NCBI GenBank assembly: GCA_000824825.2
Contig: LM655188.1
Location: forward strand, 157,053-221,052
Direction of reading: 5' to 3'
DNA length: 64,000 bases
From: Mesorhizobium sp. ORS 3324
Lineage (GTDB): Bacteria; Pseudomonadota; Alphaproteobacteria; Rhizobiales; Rhizobiaceae
This document shows, in pieces, positions 25,050-33,687 of the stretch. Position 1 is the stretch's first letter, and each line of letters opens with the position of its first letter. The translations under genes were made by a program, and so were the position numbers. The notes beneath the pieces are model-generated. The model did not search any database and was not told the origin of the DNA. It saw only the letters and a program-made list of their open reading frames with translations.

Positions 25050-27155
25050 ATGGCCGCCGACATCACCGTCGTCATCCCGGCAAGGAATGCGGCCGCCACG
25101 CTGGACATCGCGCTCGGCAGCCTGGTGGCCGATAAAGCAGTTATCCGCGAGATCCTTGTGATCGACGACGGATCGGATGACCGGACAGGCGCCGTTGCGA
25201 GGCAAAGCGCGCAACGCCATGGCTTGCCGCTGGATGTGGTGAGCGTTCGACTGGGCAGCGCGGGCGCCGCGCGCAATATCGGAATCGAACGGGCAAGCGG
25301 CACATCCCTCTTCTTTCTCGATGCCGACGACGAGGTGATGGCCGGCAGCCTGTCGCTGCTGCGCTCCGCGCTGGCAGGCGAGCCTCGCGCCGGCCTTGCC
25401 GTCGGGGCCAGCATACGGCGCACCAAGGGCCGGCCGGACAAGCTCAAGACACCGCACGGCTATGGCCCGGACAGGCAGCAGAACACACGCCGGTACCTGC
25501 GCAACGAGCTGTGGCCAATCGCGATGGGCAGCGCCCTGGTTGCCGCCTGGGCCACAGACGGCATTCGCTTTCCCGAGGCGATCGGCCTCGATGAGGACAC
25601 CTGCTACTGGGCTGCGTTGCTGGCGCGCGCCGAAATCGTCACGATCGACACGCCGGTGCTCCTCTACCACCATGACGAGGAACGGATGGCGCGGCGCTTC
25701 ATCACGGGGCCGCGGCAAACCTTCCTGGCCATAGCGCGCGAGCTCAACGGTCTCGCGGCCGCCGGCGTCGAGCGGGACGCGCTGCAATGGCGAAAGGCCT
25801 GGATAGCGCAGCGCATCGCCCGCCAGCTCATCAAGCATGCGATGTTGGCGGACGCCGCCGGCATGATGCGCGCGGTCAAGGCGCACCAGGAACTTGGCCG
25901 GGCCTGGAAGGCGGTTCAGTATCAAGCCAGGATCCGGATCGGGCGGCTGGTCGGGATCAGGCCGGACATCTCCACCGGCTCCGCGGCGCCCCGGCGTACG
26001 CTGATCGTCAGCTTCGACCCGGCCTACCCGCCTGCTTCCGGCGCCGATCTCAGGACCTTCGGCAATGCCGTCGCGGCGGCCGACATCGGCCCTGTCTGCC
26101 TTGCATCGGTGAGGCCAGCCGGCTCGTTGCAACCACCCGACTGCGACATCCGTGTGGTCTCGCTGACCACGGAAGCCGACAAGCGATCGCATTCGCTCGG
26201 CTGGCGACGGGTCAGGGGCGAGAACCGGATTCCGCGTCCAGCGCTCGCCCGTCTCAAGGCCCTGGTGCGCGAGTTCCACCCGGACGCGATCATTGTCGAG
26301 AGCATTCCGCTGTTCAAGCTGCTGCAGCCTCTGCGGCCGCTGACCCGGCGGCTCATTCTCGACATGCACAATGTCGAGTCCGATCTCGCCGCCCAGACAT
26401 CCGGCAATGCCCCATCGGCCGTGTCGCCCGAGATAAGGCGACTGGAACGGAGGGCGGTGGCGATCGTCGATCGCATCTGGGTCTGCTCGAAGCTGGACCG
26501 CGAACGGCTCAAGGCAATAACCGCACATGAAACGCCGGTCGATATCGTGCCGAACGGCATCCCGCGCGCCCAGGAATTGTCCAGGACGCTGTCGCCATCG
26601 CCCGGAACATCCGACGGATTTCCGGTGATCCTCTTTGTCGGCCATCTCGGCTATCATCCAAACATCGATGCCGCCGAACGCCTGGCCCGCTTCATCCTGC
26701 CGCGGGTCCGGCAGGCATTGCCGGGCGCGCGGCTCGTCCTTGCCGGCCGTTCGCCCGATCCAACCATCCGGACCCTGTCGCGACTCGAGAGCGTCGTCCT
26801 GATCGAGAACCCCGACGATGTCGCGCCCCTGCTGTCGGCAGCGCATCTTTGCATCGTCCCGCTCAGGATCGGGGGCGGTACGCGCATCAAGATCCTGGAG
26901 GCGATGGCCTCGGGCGTTCCGGTGATCGCCACGCCGCTCGCGGCGGAAGGGCTCGATCTCACCGCCGGCGAAGACCTGCTCCTGTCCGATACCGACGAAG
27001 GGCTCGCCGACCTGGCGATCGAACTCTGCCGCGACCCGACCCGCATGGCCGGTCTGCGCGCCCGCGCCCATGCCACGGTATGGTCCCGCTTCGGCCCTCC
27101 GGCAATCCGCGATGCCGTCCGCGATGGCCTGGGACTGGACGGCGCCAGCCGATGA
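25050..27155 (+). CDS. Bifunctional glycosyltransferase, GT2-GT4 fusion
   Basis: The 701-residue protein has two complete transferase halves. Residues 1-~300 are GT2: ITVVIPARNAAATLD, ILVIDDGSDDRTG, GAARNIGIERA, LFFLDADDEVM (DxD) and GLDEDTCYWAALL. From ~310 a GT-B domain begins (TLIVSFDPAYPPASGADLR) and ends with GGGTRIKILEAMASGVPVIAT, the GT4 donor signature. It may add two successive sugars of the repeat unit. It begins 12 bp after the Prim-Pol gene, and the next gene begins close behind, so three genes form an operon. Confidence 0.9.
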   Translation: MAADITVVIPARNAAATLDIALGSLVADKAVIREILVIDDGSDDRTGAVARQSAQRHGLPLDVVSVRLGSAGAARNIGIERASGTSLFFLDADDEVMAGSLSLLRSALAGEPRAGLAVGASIRRTKGRPDKLKTPHGYGPDRQQNTRRYLRNELWPIAMGSALVAAWATDGIRFPEAIGLDEDTCYWAALLARAEIVTIDTPVLLYHHDEERMARRFITGPRQTFLAIARELNGLAAAGVERDALQWRKAWIAQRIARQLIKHAMLADAAGMMRAVKAHQELGRAWKAVQYQARIRIGRLVGIRPDISTGSAAPRRTLIVSFDPAYPPASGADLRTFGNAVAAADIGPVCLASVRPAGSLQPPDCDIRVVSLTTEADKRSHSLGWRRVRGENRIPRPALARLKALVREFHPDAIIVESIPLFKLLQPLRPLTRRLILDMHNVESDLAAQTSGNAPSAVSPEIRRLERRAVAIVDRIWVCSKLDRERLKAITAHETPVDIVPNGIPRAQELSRTLSPSPGTSDGFPVILFVGHLGYHPNIDAAERLARFILPRVRQALPGARLVLAGRSPDPTIRTLSRLESVVLIENPDDVAPLLSAAHLCIVPLRIGGGTRIKILEAMASGVPVIATPLAAEGLDLTAGEDLLLSDTDEGLADLAIELCRDPTRMAGLRARAHATVWSRFGPPAIRDAVRDGLGLDGASR

Positions 27156-27177
27156 ACTATCGAACAACGAGCCTTCG

Positions 27178-28743
27178 ATGATCCCCAAGATCCTGCACCA
27201 GACCTGGAAGACCGACGAAATCCCCGCCCGGTTCCAGGCCTATGTCGAGAGCTGGAAGCGGCACAATCCGGACTGGACGATGATGTTCTGGAACGATCGG
27301 CGGCTGCTCGAATTCGTCGCCGGGCATTATCCCGACTTCCTCCCGACCTTTTGCAGCTACGAGCGCGGCGTGCTGAGAGCGGATGCCGGACGGTATCTGC
27401 TTCTGCATCATTTCGGCGGCGTCTATGCCGATATCGACTGCGAATGCGTGGCCCCCTTCGATCTGCTGGCCGGCGAGGACCGCATCGTGTTCTGCAAGGA
27501 ACCGGACAGCCATGCGCGCGTGCAGGCCGATTTCCGCCGATTGCCGTATCTTCTGTTCAACGGCACGATAGCCAGCCCGCCCGGCCATCCCTTCTGGCTT
27601 CACCTCCTGTCCTTCCTGCCGGGACTGGCCCACGCCAAGGAAGCCATCGACGCGACCGGCCCCTGCGTGATGACGTCGGCGCAGCTCAGCTACGGCGATC
27701 AATCCGCCTTCGCCATCCACCCTTCGGCGCTGTTCGCGCCGATCGACTCGGACGGACGCGCGGGAGGCGACGGGACGGCGACCCTGTCCGTCCACCATTG
27801 GGCCGGCACATGGTGGACACGCGCCCCGGCGCCAGGATGGCGAGACAAGATCCGCACCCATGTCTACCGCTCCTGGCACCATCTGACGCGTGGCGCCTAT
27901 CTGAGCGAAGCAGCGGCCAAGCGGGGCGTGAGCCGGGCGGCCATCGCTGCGCCGGCCCCGTCGGGCCGCAACGTCGCCATTCTGGTGCCGCTGCGCGACG
28001 CGGCCGATCATATCCAGCCCTTTCTCGATGCCGTCGGCGCGCTCGATTACCCGAAGGACAGGATCAAGCTGGTCTTTTGCGAGGGCGACAGCGCGGACGG
28101 AAGCTGGGGGCGATTGCAACAGGCAGCAGCACCGCTGGCCGGCATCTATCGCGACGTGGTTCTGCTGCAGAGACCGACGGGCGTCCGGCTCGACCGAACG
28201 AAGCGTGCCAAGCGACGCCTGCAGCGCGCAAGGCGCGGCGCCATCGCGAAGGTGCGCAACCACCTAATCGACCACGGTCTCGGCCGGGACGACGATTGGG
28301 CGTTGTGGATGGACATCGATGTGTGGCGGTTTCCCGACGACATCCTGAGCCGGCTCATCGAAAGCGGGCATCGCATCGCTGTTCCCAACTGCGTCAAGAT
28401 CGCAGGCGGCCACAGTTTCGACCTCAACAGCTTCGTCAGCGTGCGCAAGGAGAAGGATTATCGCTACTATCGCCAGATACGCGGCGGCATCCATCAGCCT
28501 CCGGCGTATTCCTACAGCCGCCTGCATCTCAGCGACGTCAGGCATCTCGACAACATCGGCCTCGACGGCGTCGGCGGGACGATGCTCCTCGTCGACGCGG
28601 CCTTGCATCGCGGCGGCCTTCGCTTTCCGGAAATCCCCTATCGCGACCTGATCGAGACGGAAGCCTTCGGCGTGCTCGCCAACGATCTGGGTATCCGGCC
28701 GATCGGCCTGCCCAAGCTCGAGATCCTGCACGTGCCTTGGTGA
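27178..28743 (+). CDS. Bifunctional glycosyltransferase, GT32 (OCH1-like)-Anp1-like fusion
   Basis: The protein is 521 residues. The N-terminal half (1-~235) is GT32-like: IPKILHQTWKTDEIP, RADAGRYLLLHHFGGVYADIDCE (metal-binding D-x-D) and VHHWAGTWW at its end. The C-terminal half (~260-521) begins NVAILVPLRDAADHI and has WALWMDIDVWRFP plus DLIETEAFGVLA, resembling Anp1/GT62-type mannosyl transferases. Two catalytic domains in one chain suggest sequential addition, perhaps of mannose-like sugars. The start at the ATG at 27178 begins the GT32 domain; the open frame upstream overlaps the previous gene and was rejected. Confidence 0.82.
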   Translation: MIPKILHQTWKTDEIPARFQAYVESWKRHNPDWTMMFWNDRRLLEFVAGHYPDFLPTFCSYERGVLRADAGRYLLLHHFGGVYADIDCECVAPFDLLAGEDRIVFCKEPDSHARVQADFRRLPYLLFNGTIASPPGHPFWLHLLSFLPGLAHAKEAIDATGPCVMTSAQLSYGDQSAFAIHPSALFAPIDSDGRAGGDGTATLSVHHWAGTWWTRAPAPGWRDKIRTHVYRSWHHLTRGAYLSEAAAKRGVSRAAIAAPAPSGRNVAILVPLRDAADHIQPFLDAVGALDYPKDRIKLVFCEGDSADGSWGRLQQAAAPLAGIYRDVVLLQRPTGVRLDRTKRAKRRLQRARRGAIAKVRNHLIDHGLGRDDDWALWMDIDVWRFPDDILSRLIESGHRIAVPNCVKIAGGHSFDLNSFVSVRKEKDYRYYRQIRGGIHQPPAYSYSRLHLSDVRHLDNIGLDGVGGTMLLVDAALHRGGLRFPEIPYRDLIETEAFGVLANDLGIRPIGLPKLEILHVPW

Positions 28744-28784
28744 GCGCCAGCCCCGGAACGGTCGGCGCCGTGCCGGTGCTTAAA

Positions 28785-28830
28785 GCATGTCTCCCGAAAG
28801 TGGGAACCGGTTTTCGGGGCAAAGATATGC
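28785..28830. repeat. Rhizobial intergenic palindrome, degenerate copy
   Basis: GCATG...GTGGGAACCGGTTTTCGGGG...ATATGC is a decayed version of the GCATGATC/GATCATGC element found at 8241 and 59571. It lies between the convergent GT32 and DUF1349 genes and may serve as the 3' end of both. Confidence 0.65.
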
Positions 28831-28884
28831 GTGAGATCGAAAACCTAAAGCGCAGGGAGCGAAGCTGAAAGGTCGCGACGCACT

Positions 28885-29463
28885 TTAGTCGTGCAATTCC
28901 CTCGCGATCGGCGGGCCAATGGCGAAGTCGGAAAAGGTAACTTCAAAACCTTCGCGCTGCGGCGAGCAGCACATCATGCCGACATCAACGCTCCGCGAGA
29001 CCGGGAAATAGGCCAGCCGCACGGGCTTCCAGTGGCCGTCCGCAGCATCCAGATACTGGACCCGGATCGCTTCGGCATGGCGGGTCAGGCGGATGCGGAC
29101 GCCGTTGGGGTCGGCGCAAATGCCGACCAGCGACCAGTCGGAGGTGTCATTGGTGACGACGACGGAGAAATAGGCGAGGCCGTCCGTGTATTCGATGCCG
29201 GCCTTGATCCAGTGCGTTTCGTTTAGCCGCAGCATCAGCCCGGCCTGGTCGTAAAGCACCTTGTACTCGCCCCTGACCGTGACCTCGGCGCTGAAGTCGC
29301 CCGCGATCGGCCGATAGAGGAAGTGGCCGTTGTCGCGCCGGAAACCGTAGAAGGTCTCGCGCCAGAAGTCGGTCTCCTTGCCGGTGCGGACATGAAGCGT
29401 CCCGTCGCCGAACGCGTGGTGCGGCGGCGGGTTGAGCCAGGCCATTCCGGCAAAGGCCGACAT
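28885..29463 (-). CDS. DUF1349 family protein
   Basis: The 192-residue protein has a beta-sandwich of the concanavalin-like DUF1349 (YesU-type) kind. Visible features are WLNPPPHHAFGDGTLHVRTG, TDFWRETFYGF, DFSAEVTVRGEYKVLYDQAGLML and VDVGMMCCSPQREGFEVTF. Such proteins are thought to bind carbohydrate; no enzyme activity is established. It lies 15 bp after the aldehyde dehydrogenase and is probably its co-transcribed partner. A start at the second Met (29445) is also possible. Confidence 0.85.
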   Translation of the reverse strand: MSAFAGMAWLNPPPHHAFGDGTLHVRTGKETDFWRETFYGFRRDNGHFLYRPIAGDFSAEVTVRGEYKVLYDQAGLMLRLNETHWIKAGIEYTDGLAYFSVVVTNDTSDWSLVGICADPNGVRIRLTRHAEAIRVQYLDAADGHWKPVRLAYFPVSRSVDVGMMCCSPQREGFEVTFSDFAIGPPIARELHD

Positions 29464-29478
29464 CGTTGCGCCAGCCCG

Positions 29479-30918
29479 TTAGCCGGCGAATGTATAGGCC
29501 GTCTTCACCGTGGTGTAGAACTCCATGGCGTAACGGCCCTGCTCGCGCGGGCCGTAGCTCGAGCCCTTGCGGCCGCCGAACGGCACATGGAAATCGACGC
29601 CGGCCGTCGGCAGGTTGACCATGACCATGCCGGCTTCGGAATTGCGCTTGAAATGCGTCGCATGCTTCAGGCTCGTCGTGCAGATGCCGGACGTCAGGCC
29701 GAACGGGGTATCGTTGGCGACAGCCAGCGCCTCGTCATAATCCTTGACGCGGATGACGTTGGCGACCGGGCCGAAGATCTCCTCGCGCGAGATGCGCATG
29801 GCGTTGGTGGCGCCGAGGAAGAGCGCGGGCCTCAGATAGAAGCCGGGCGTCTCGCGGTCCAGCCGCTCGCCGCCGAAGGCGAGCTCGGCGCCTTCCTGGC
29901 GGCCGATGGCGATGTAGTCCTCGTCCTGCTTCAGCTGGGTCTGGTCGACGACCGGACCGATCTGGGTCTTGGCATCCAGCGCGTCGCCGATGACGAGCTT
30001 GTCCAGCCGATCCTTCACCGCATCGACGAAACGGTCGTGGATGCCCTCGGTGACGATCAGGCGCGAGGACGCGGTGCAGCGCTGGCCGGTCGAGAAATAG
30101 GCACCGTTGATGGCGCAATCGACGGCCACCGCAAGGTCGGCGTCGTCGAGCACGACCAGCGGGTTCTTGCCGCCCATCTCGAGCTGGAACTTGCGCATAT
30201 GCTCCACACTTGCCGCAGCGACGCGCTTGCCCGTGCCGACCGAGCCGGTGAAGGAGATGGCGTTGACGTCCGGGCTGTCGAGCATGGCCTGGCCGACGAT
30301 CGACCCCTTGCCCATGACGAGATTGAGCACCCCCTTGGGCAGGCCGGCGCGGTGCAGGATGTCGACGATGGTCCAGGCGCTTTCGGGAACCAGCTCTGCC
30401 GGCTTGAAGACGATGGTGTTGCCGTAGGCGAGCGCCGGCGCGATCTTCCAGGCGGGAATGGCGATCGGGAAATTCCACGGCGTGATGATGCCGACGACGC
30501 CGACCCCTTCGCGCGTCATCTCGACGCCGACGCCGGGCCGCACACTCGGCACGAGCTCGCCCGACAGACGCAGCGTCTCGCCGGCGAAGAAGTCGAAGAT
30601 CTGCGCCGCGCGGATGGTCTCGCCGACGCCTTCGGCCAGCGTCTTGCCCTCCTCGCGCGCGAGCGACCGGCCGATCTCGTCCTTGCGCGCCATGATCTCG
30701 TCGGCGGTCTTCTTCAGAACCGAATGGCGGGCCAGCGGCCCGGAGCGCGACCAGGCCGGAAAGGCCGCCTTGGCGGCCGCGATGGCGTGCTTGGCCTCCT
30801 CAGGCCCGGCCGAAGCATACTCGCCGACGACATCATTGGTATTCGACGGGTTGATGTTGCGCGAGCCGGCCTCGCCCAGCCACTCGCCATCGATCAGGTT
30901 CTTGCGGAGCACGGTCAT
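29479..30918 (-). CDS. Aldehyde dehydrogenase, 2,5-dioxovalerate (alpha-ketoglutaric semialdehyde) dehydrogenase-like
   Basis: The 479-residue NAD(P)+ enzyme shows GIITPWNFPIAIPAWKIAPAL, the catalytic Glu in KFQLEMGGKNPLVVL and the Cys in STGQRCTASSRLI, both canonical. The C-terminal FKRNSEAGMVMVNLPTAGVDFHVPFGG is typical of the KGSA/sugar-acid branch, which completes pentose and uronate catabolism to 2-oxoglutarate. GAAGGAAACAAC precedes the ATG at 30918. A perfect GntR-type palindrome lies about 60 bp upstream. Substrate is inferred from subgroup look and from sugar-catabolic neighbours. Confidence 0.87.
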   Translation of the reverse strand: MTVLRKNLIDGEWLGEAGSRNINPSNTNDVVGEYASAGPEEAKHAIAAAKAAFPAWSRSGPLARHSVLKKTADEIMARKDEIGRSLAREEGKTLAEGVGETIRAAQIFDFFAGETLRLSGELVPSVRPGVGVEMTREGVGVVGIITPWNFPIAIPAWKIAPALAYGNTIVFKPAELVPESAWTIVDILHRAGLPKGVLNLVMGKGSIVGQAMLDSPDVNAISFTGSVGTGKRVAAASVEHMRKFQLEMGGKNPLVVLDDADLAVAVDCAINGAYFSTGQRCTASSRLIVTEGIHDRFVDAVKDRLDKLVIGDALDAKTQIGPVVDQTQLKQDEDYIAIGRQEGAELAFGGERLDRETPGFYLRPALFLGATNAMRISREEIFGPVANVIRVKDYDEALAVANDTPFGLTSGICTTSLKHATHFKRNSEAGMVMVNLPTAGVDFHVPFGGRKGSSYGPREQGRYAMEFYTTVKTAYTFAG

Positions 30919-30979
30919 GTTGTTTCCTTCGAGATTGGCTTGTTTCTTCGAGATTGGCCGGGGCGACAAAGCGTCGGGT

Positions 30980-30996
30980 CATTTGTCAGACAAATG
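30980..30996. promoter_or_regulatory. Perfect 17-bp palindrome, probable GntR/FadR-type operator
   Basis: CATTTGTCAGACAAATG is a perfect inverted repeat around one central base. TTGTCnGACAA is a known operator style for FCD-type GntR regulators. It lies 62 bp before the aldehyde dehydrogenase start. Confidence 0.6.
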
Positions 30997-31101
30997 ATAT
31001 AGCATCGTCCGCCGAAAGGTCTACCCGAGAGCTTTCGATAAAGGTAGGCGCGCGGCAGTGGAAGTCCATCGATCTCGACCGCGACCGCCTGTCACGATGT
31101 T

Positions 31102-31587
31102 TCAGACGGAGAACGACCAGAACAGGCAGGCCAGCGTTGCCGCGGCGAAGATGACGAAGAACAGGCTTCTGAGCAGGATGTTGCGGCGAAGCTCGTTCAT
31201 GGTGAGATGCGCGGCGACGATCGCCGCGACGAACAGGAAGCGCCAGTTGAGCAGCACCCAGAGCACCTCATGCTGGCCGAAGGCCCAGCGGGCGAGAAGC
31301 GAGCCGACGATGGTGGCGAACAGCACGATCGTCGCCCAGAAGATCGCGTCTGCGGCGTGAGTGAGCACGACGCCGGCGGCGCGGATCGGCAGGATCATCA
31401 TCAACAGCGCGCCGAAGAAGTAAATAGCCGCAATGGCAAGGAAGGAACCCGCGTCGGCAATGCCGTCGAGGCGCTTCATGCCAAAGGCGCCGTATGGGTA
31501 GCCATGCCTTGCGACAGCCAGCGAGAGCGCCATCAGCAGGGCGCTCAACACCGTGACCAATGCGAAAGTGCCGAGAGCCTTGCTCAT
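31102..31587 (-). CDS. Hypothetical four- to five-helix membrane protein
   Basis: The 161-residue protein is almost wholly hydrophobic: helices near residues 5-25, 45-66, 78-100, 110-127 and 138-158, with short charged links (MNELRRNILLRS). No family could be recognised. It stands alone between sugar genes of the same strand, 78 bp after the epimerase-side neighbour, and may be expressed with them. Confidence 0.65.
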   Translation of the reverse strand: MSKALGTFALVTVLSALLMALSLAVARHGYPYGAFGMKRLDGIADAGSFLAIAAIYFFGALLMMILPIRAAGVVLTHAADAIFWATIVLFATIVGSLLARWAFGQHEVLWVLLNWRFLFVAAIVAAHLTMNELRRNILLRSLFFVIFAAATLACLFWSFSV

Positions 31588-31665
31588 GCCGTTTCCCGTC
31601 GAAGCGAATCAACGGGAGTCTAGAGCGCCAAAAGCGGCAATGCACCTCTCGACATTCTCGAAGCG

Positions 31666-32559
31666 TCAGGGCCTCTGCGATGCCGAGACGAGCTCGGCCT
31701 TGCGCCGGGCCGTTTCCAGGCCGACGTCGATGAAGCGGCGCGCATGACGGGCGAGCTCCATGTTGTCGGTCCACAGATTGCGCCAGATCGCCGTCTTCCT
31801 CGACAGGTTCTCGTCGACGATCTCGGAGGAGAAGGATTCGAAGCTGAGGTCGTCGTCATAGCCGATCGCCGTCAGCGCATCGAAGATCGCGGCAAAGTCG
31901 ATGCTGCCGGTGCCGAGGAAGCCGCGATGGCTCTCGCCGATATGGACATAGCCGATCTTGTTCGCGGCATGGCGGATGGCCAGACCGATATCGGCCTCCT
32001 CGATGTTCATGTGGAAGGTGTCGAGATGCAGGAAGATGTTGTCGGAACCGGTATCCTCGATGAAGGCAAGCCCCTGCGCGGCCGTGTTCAGCAGATTGCT
32101 TTCGAAGCGGTTGACGATCTCGAGATTGAGCGTGACGCCTGCCGCCTTGGCGGTCTCCGCGACCCTGGCAAGCATCGCCGCACTGCGGTTCCACTGGTCG
32201 CGCGTCGGCGGCTCGGTCTGCAGGCCGTGGCCAGTCGAGAGTATGCCGCCGACCTTGCGGCCGCCGAGATCGCGGGTGAGCGCGACGGTGCGGTTGAGGA
32301 TTTCCATGCCGCGCGCGGCGACCGCCTTGTCGGGGCTGGAGATGTCGCCGTCAGCCGGCAGGCCGATGCTGATCGCGACCCCCAGGCCGAGATCGGCGAT
32401 GCTTTTGGCCAGCCTTGCGATATCGACGTCGGCGGGGTCGAGATAGGAGAATTCGATCAGATCGAAGCCGGCCTTCTTGGTGTCGACCAGCGTGCGCTCG
32501 AGGTCCGCCTGCGCCGAGCTCGCCGACCAGACGAACGAATGGATTCCAATGCGCGACAT
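31666..32559 (-). CDS. Sugar phosphate isomerase/epimerase (xylose-isomerase-like TIM barrel)
   Basis: The 297-residue TIM barrel resembles D-psicose/D-tagatose 3-epimerases. It has VTLNLEIVNRFE (metal Glu), IFLHLDTFHMNIEE (Asp and His), YVHIGESHRGFLGTG and LSFESFSS (last metal Glu), all in the expected order. It should interconvert ketohexoses or ketopentoses. The ATG at 32559 begins MSRIGIHSFVW; upstream residues are Arg-rich and not part of the fold. It is the last gene of the DeoR-FGGY-ABC operon. Confidence 0.87.
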   Translation of the reverse strand: MSRIGIHSFVWSASSAQADLERTLVDTKKAGFDLIEFSYLDPADVDIARLAKSIADLGLGVAISIGLPADGDISSPDKAVAARGMEILNRTVALTRDLGGRKVGGILSTGHGLQTEPPTRDQWNRSAAMLARVAETAKAAGVTLNLEIVNRFESNLLNTAAQGLAFIEDTGSDNIFLHLDTFHMNIEEADIGLAIRHAANKIGYVHIGESHRGFLGTGSIDFAAIFDALTAIGYDDDLSFESFSSEIVDENLSRKTAIWRNLWTDNMELARHARRFIDVGLETARRKAELVSASQRP

Positions 32560-32665
32560 GTTTCGTCTCCGTCTGCTGCGAAGCATGTGATCCCGAGCGG
32601 AGCCGGGTCGATGCCTGGATAAAGGGTGCGGCCGGCTGGGCCGGCCGCACCCGCGCCGGGAAGGA

Positions 32666-33604
32666 TCAGCGGGCCGCGGTCCAGCCCTTGTAGTCCTTGA
32701 GGTTCTCGGCGGTGATCAGCTTCGGATCGAGCAGGACGACCGGCTCGGCCGGCTTCTTGCCGGCCAGCACGTCGGCCGCCATCTGCAGCGACTGGCCGGC
32801 CATCACGTAAGGATCCTGCGAGGCGGAAGCCTTGATCATCGAGGTGCCGGAGGCGAACTCCTTCTCGATGTCGGGAGCGCCGTCGACCGCGGTGAAGATG
32901 AATTCGGAGCGGTTGAGCTGCTTGGCCGCGAGCTGCGCGCCGATCGCCGTCGGGTCGTTGATGGCGAACACTGCGTCGATCTTGTCGAAGCGGGTGAGCA
33001 GCGACTGGAACACTTTCAGGCCGCCGTCGCGCGAGCCTTCGGCGTTCTGGTCGTCGGACAGGATCTTGATGTCCGGATGCTGCGACAGCACATTCTTGCA
33101 GCCCTTGACGCGCTCGATGATCGACGACGATGCCGGGCCGTTGAGGATGACGTAACTGCCCTTGCCGCCGGTCTGGTCAACCAGGTACTGGCAGGCCTCC
33201 TCGCCGGCCTTGACGTTGTTGGTCATGACGGTGACATCGGCGCCCGGCGCCGAAACGTCGAAGGCGGCGACGACGATGCCGGCTGCCTGCGCCTTCTTGA
33301 CGGCGGGCGCAATCGCCTTGGCATCAACGGCGTTGAGCATGATCACGTCGACGCCGGCTGCGATGAAGGAATCGATCTGCGAGACCTGCTTGTTGAGGTC
33401 ATAGTCCGCCGACACCGACGTCACCTCGACCTTGGGATTGATCTTCCTGGCCGCGTCCTCGATGCCCTTGATGGTGGCGACGAAGAAGGGGTTGCCGAGC
33501 AGGCCGACCGAGATGCCGACCTTGTTCAGGTCCTTGGCCGATGCCGGCGCGATGGCGAGGCCCGCGAGGGCCGCACCGCAGAGCAGTTTGGCGATGGTCT
33601 TCAT
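32666..33604 (-). CDS. Sugar ABC transporter periplasmic binding protein, ribose type
   Basis: The 312-residue RbsB-like protein has a signal peptide (MKTIAKLLCGAALAGLAIAPASA) and two Rossmann-like lobes: VGISVGLLGNPFFVATIKGIE, then IDSFIAAGVDVIMLNAVDAKAI, VYAINDPT-like AVFAINDPTAIGAQ and FTAVDGAPDIEKE. It should bind a monosaccharide in the periplasm for the permease/ATPase next to it. The 83 bp before it contain no further gene. The sugar is not readable. Confidence 0.9.
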   Translation of the reverse strand: MKTIAKLLCGAALAGLAIAPASAKDLNKVGISVGLLGNPFFVATIKGIEDAARKINPKVEVTSVSADYDLNKQVSQIDSFIAAGVDVIMLNAVDAKAIAPAVKKAQAAGIVVAAFDVSAPGADVTVMTNNVKAGEEACQYLVDQTGGKGSYVILNGPASSSIIERVKGCKNVLSQHPDIKILSDDQNAEGSRDGGLKVFQSLLTRFDKIDAVFAINDPTAIGAQLAAKQLNRSEFIFTAVDGAPDIEKEFASGTSMIKASASQDPYVMAGQSLQMAADVLAGKKPAEPVVLLDPKLITAENLKDYKGWTAAR

Positions 33605-33687
33605 TTACTTGCTTCCTCCGATTGCCCCGCGCCTCTCACGGTGCGTTACACACAATCCGGCTCGTCCAGGCCGGCGACCAAGGTCAA

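Noticed and set aside
24870..27188. Minus-strand open frame of 772 codons
   Set aside because: It lies wholly opposite the GT2-GT4 protein, whose motifs are unmistakable; the antisense product shows no domain.
29323..31002. Plus-strand frame of 559 codons opposite the aldehyde dehydrogenase
   Set aside because: No domain or ribosome binding site; the minus-strand enzyme is complete with catalytic residues.
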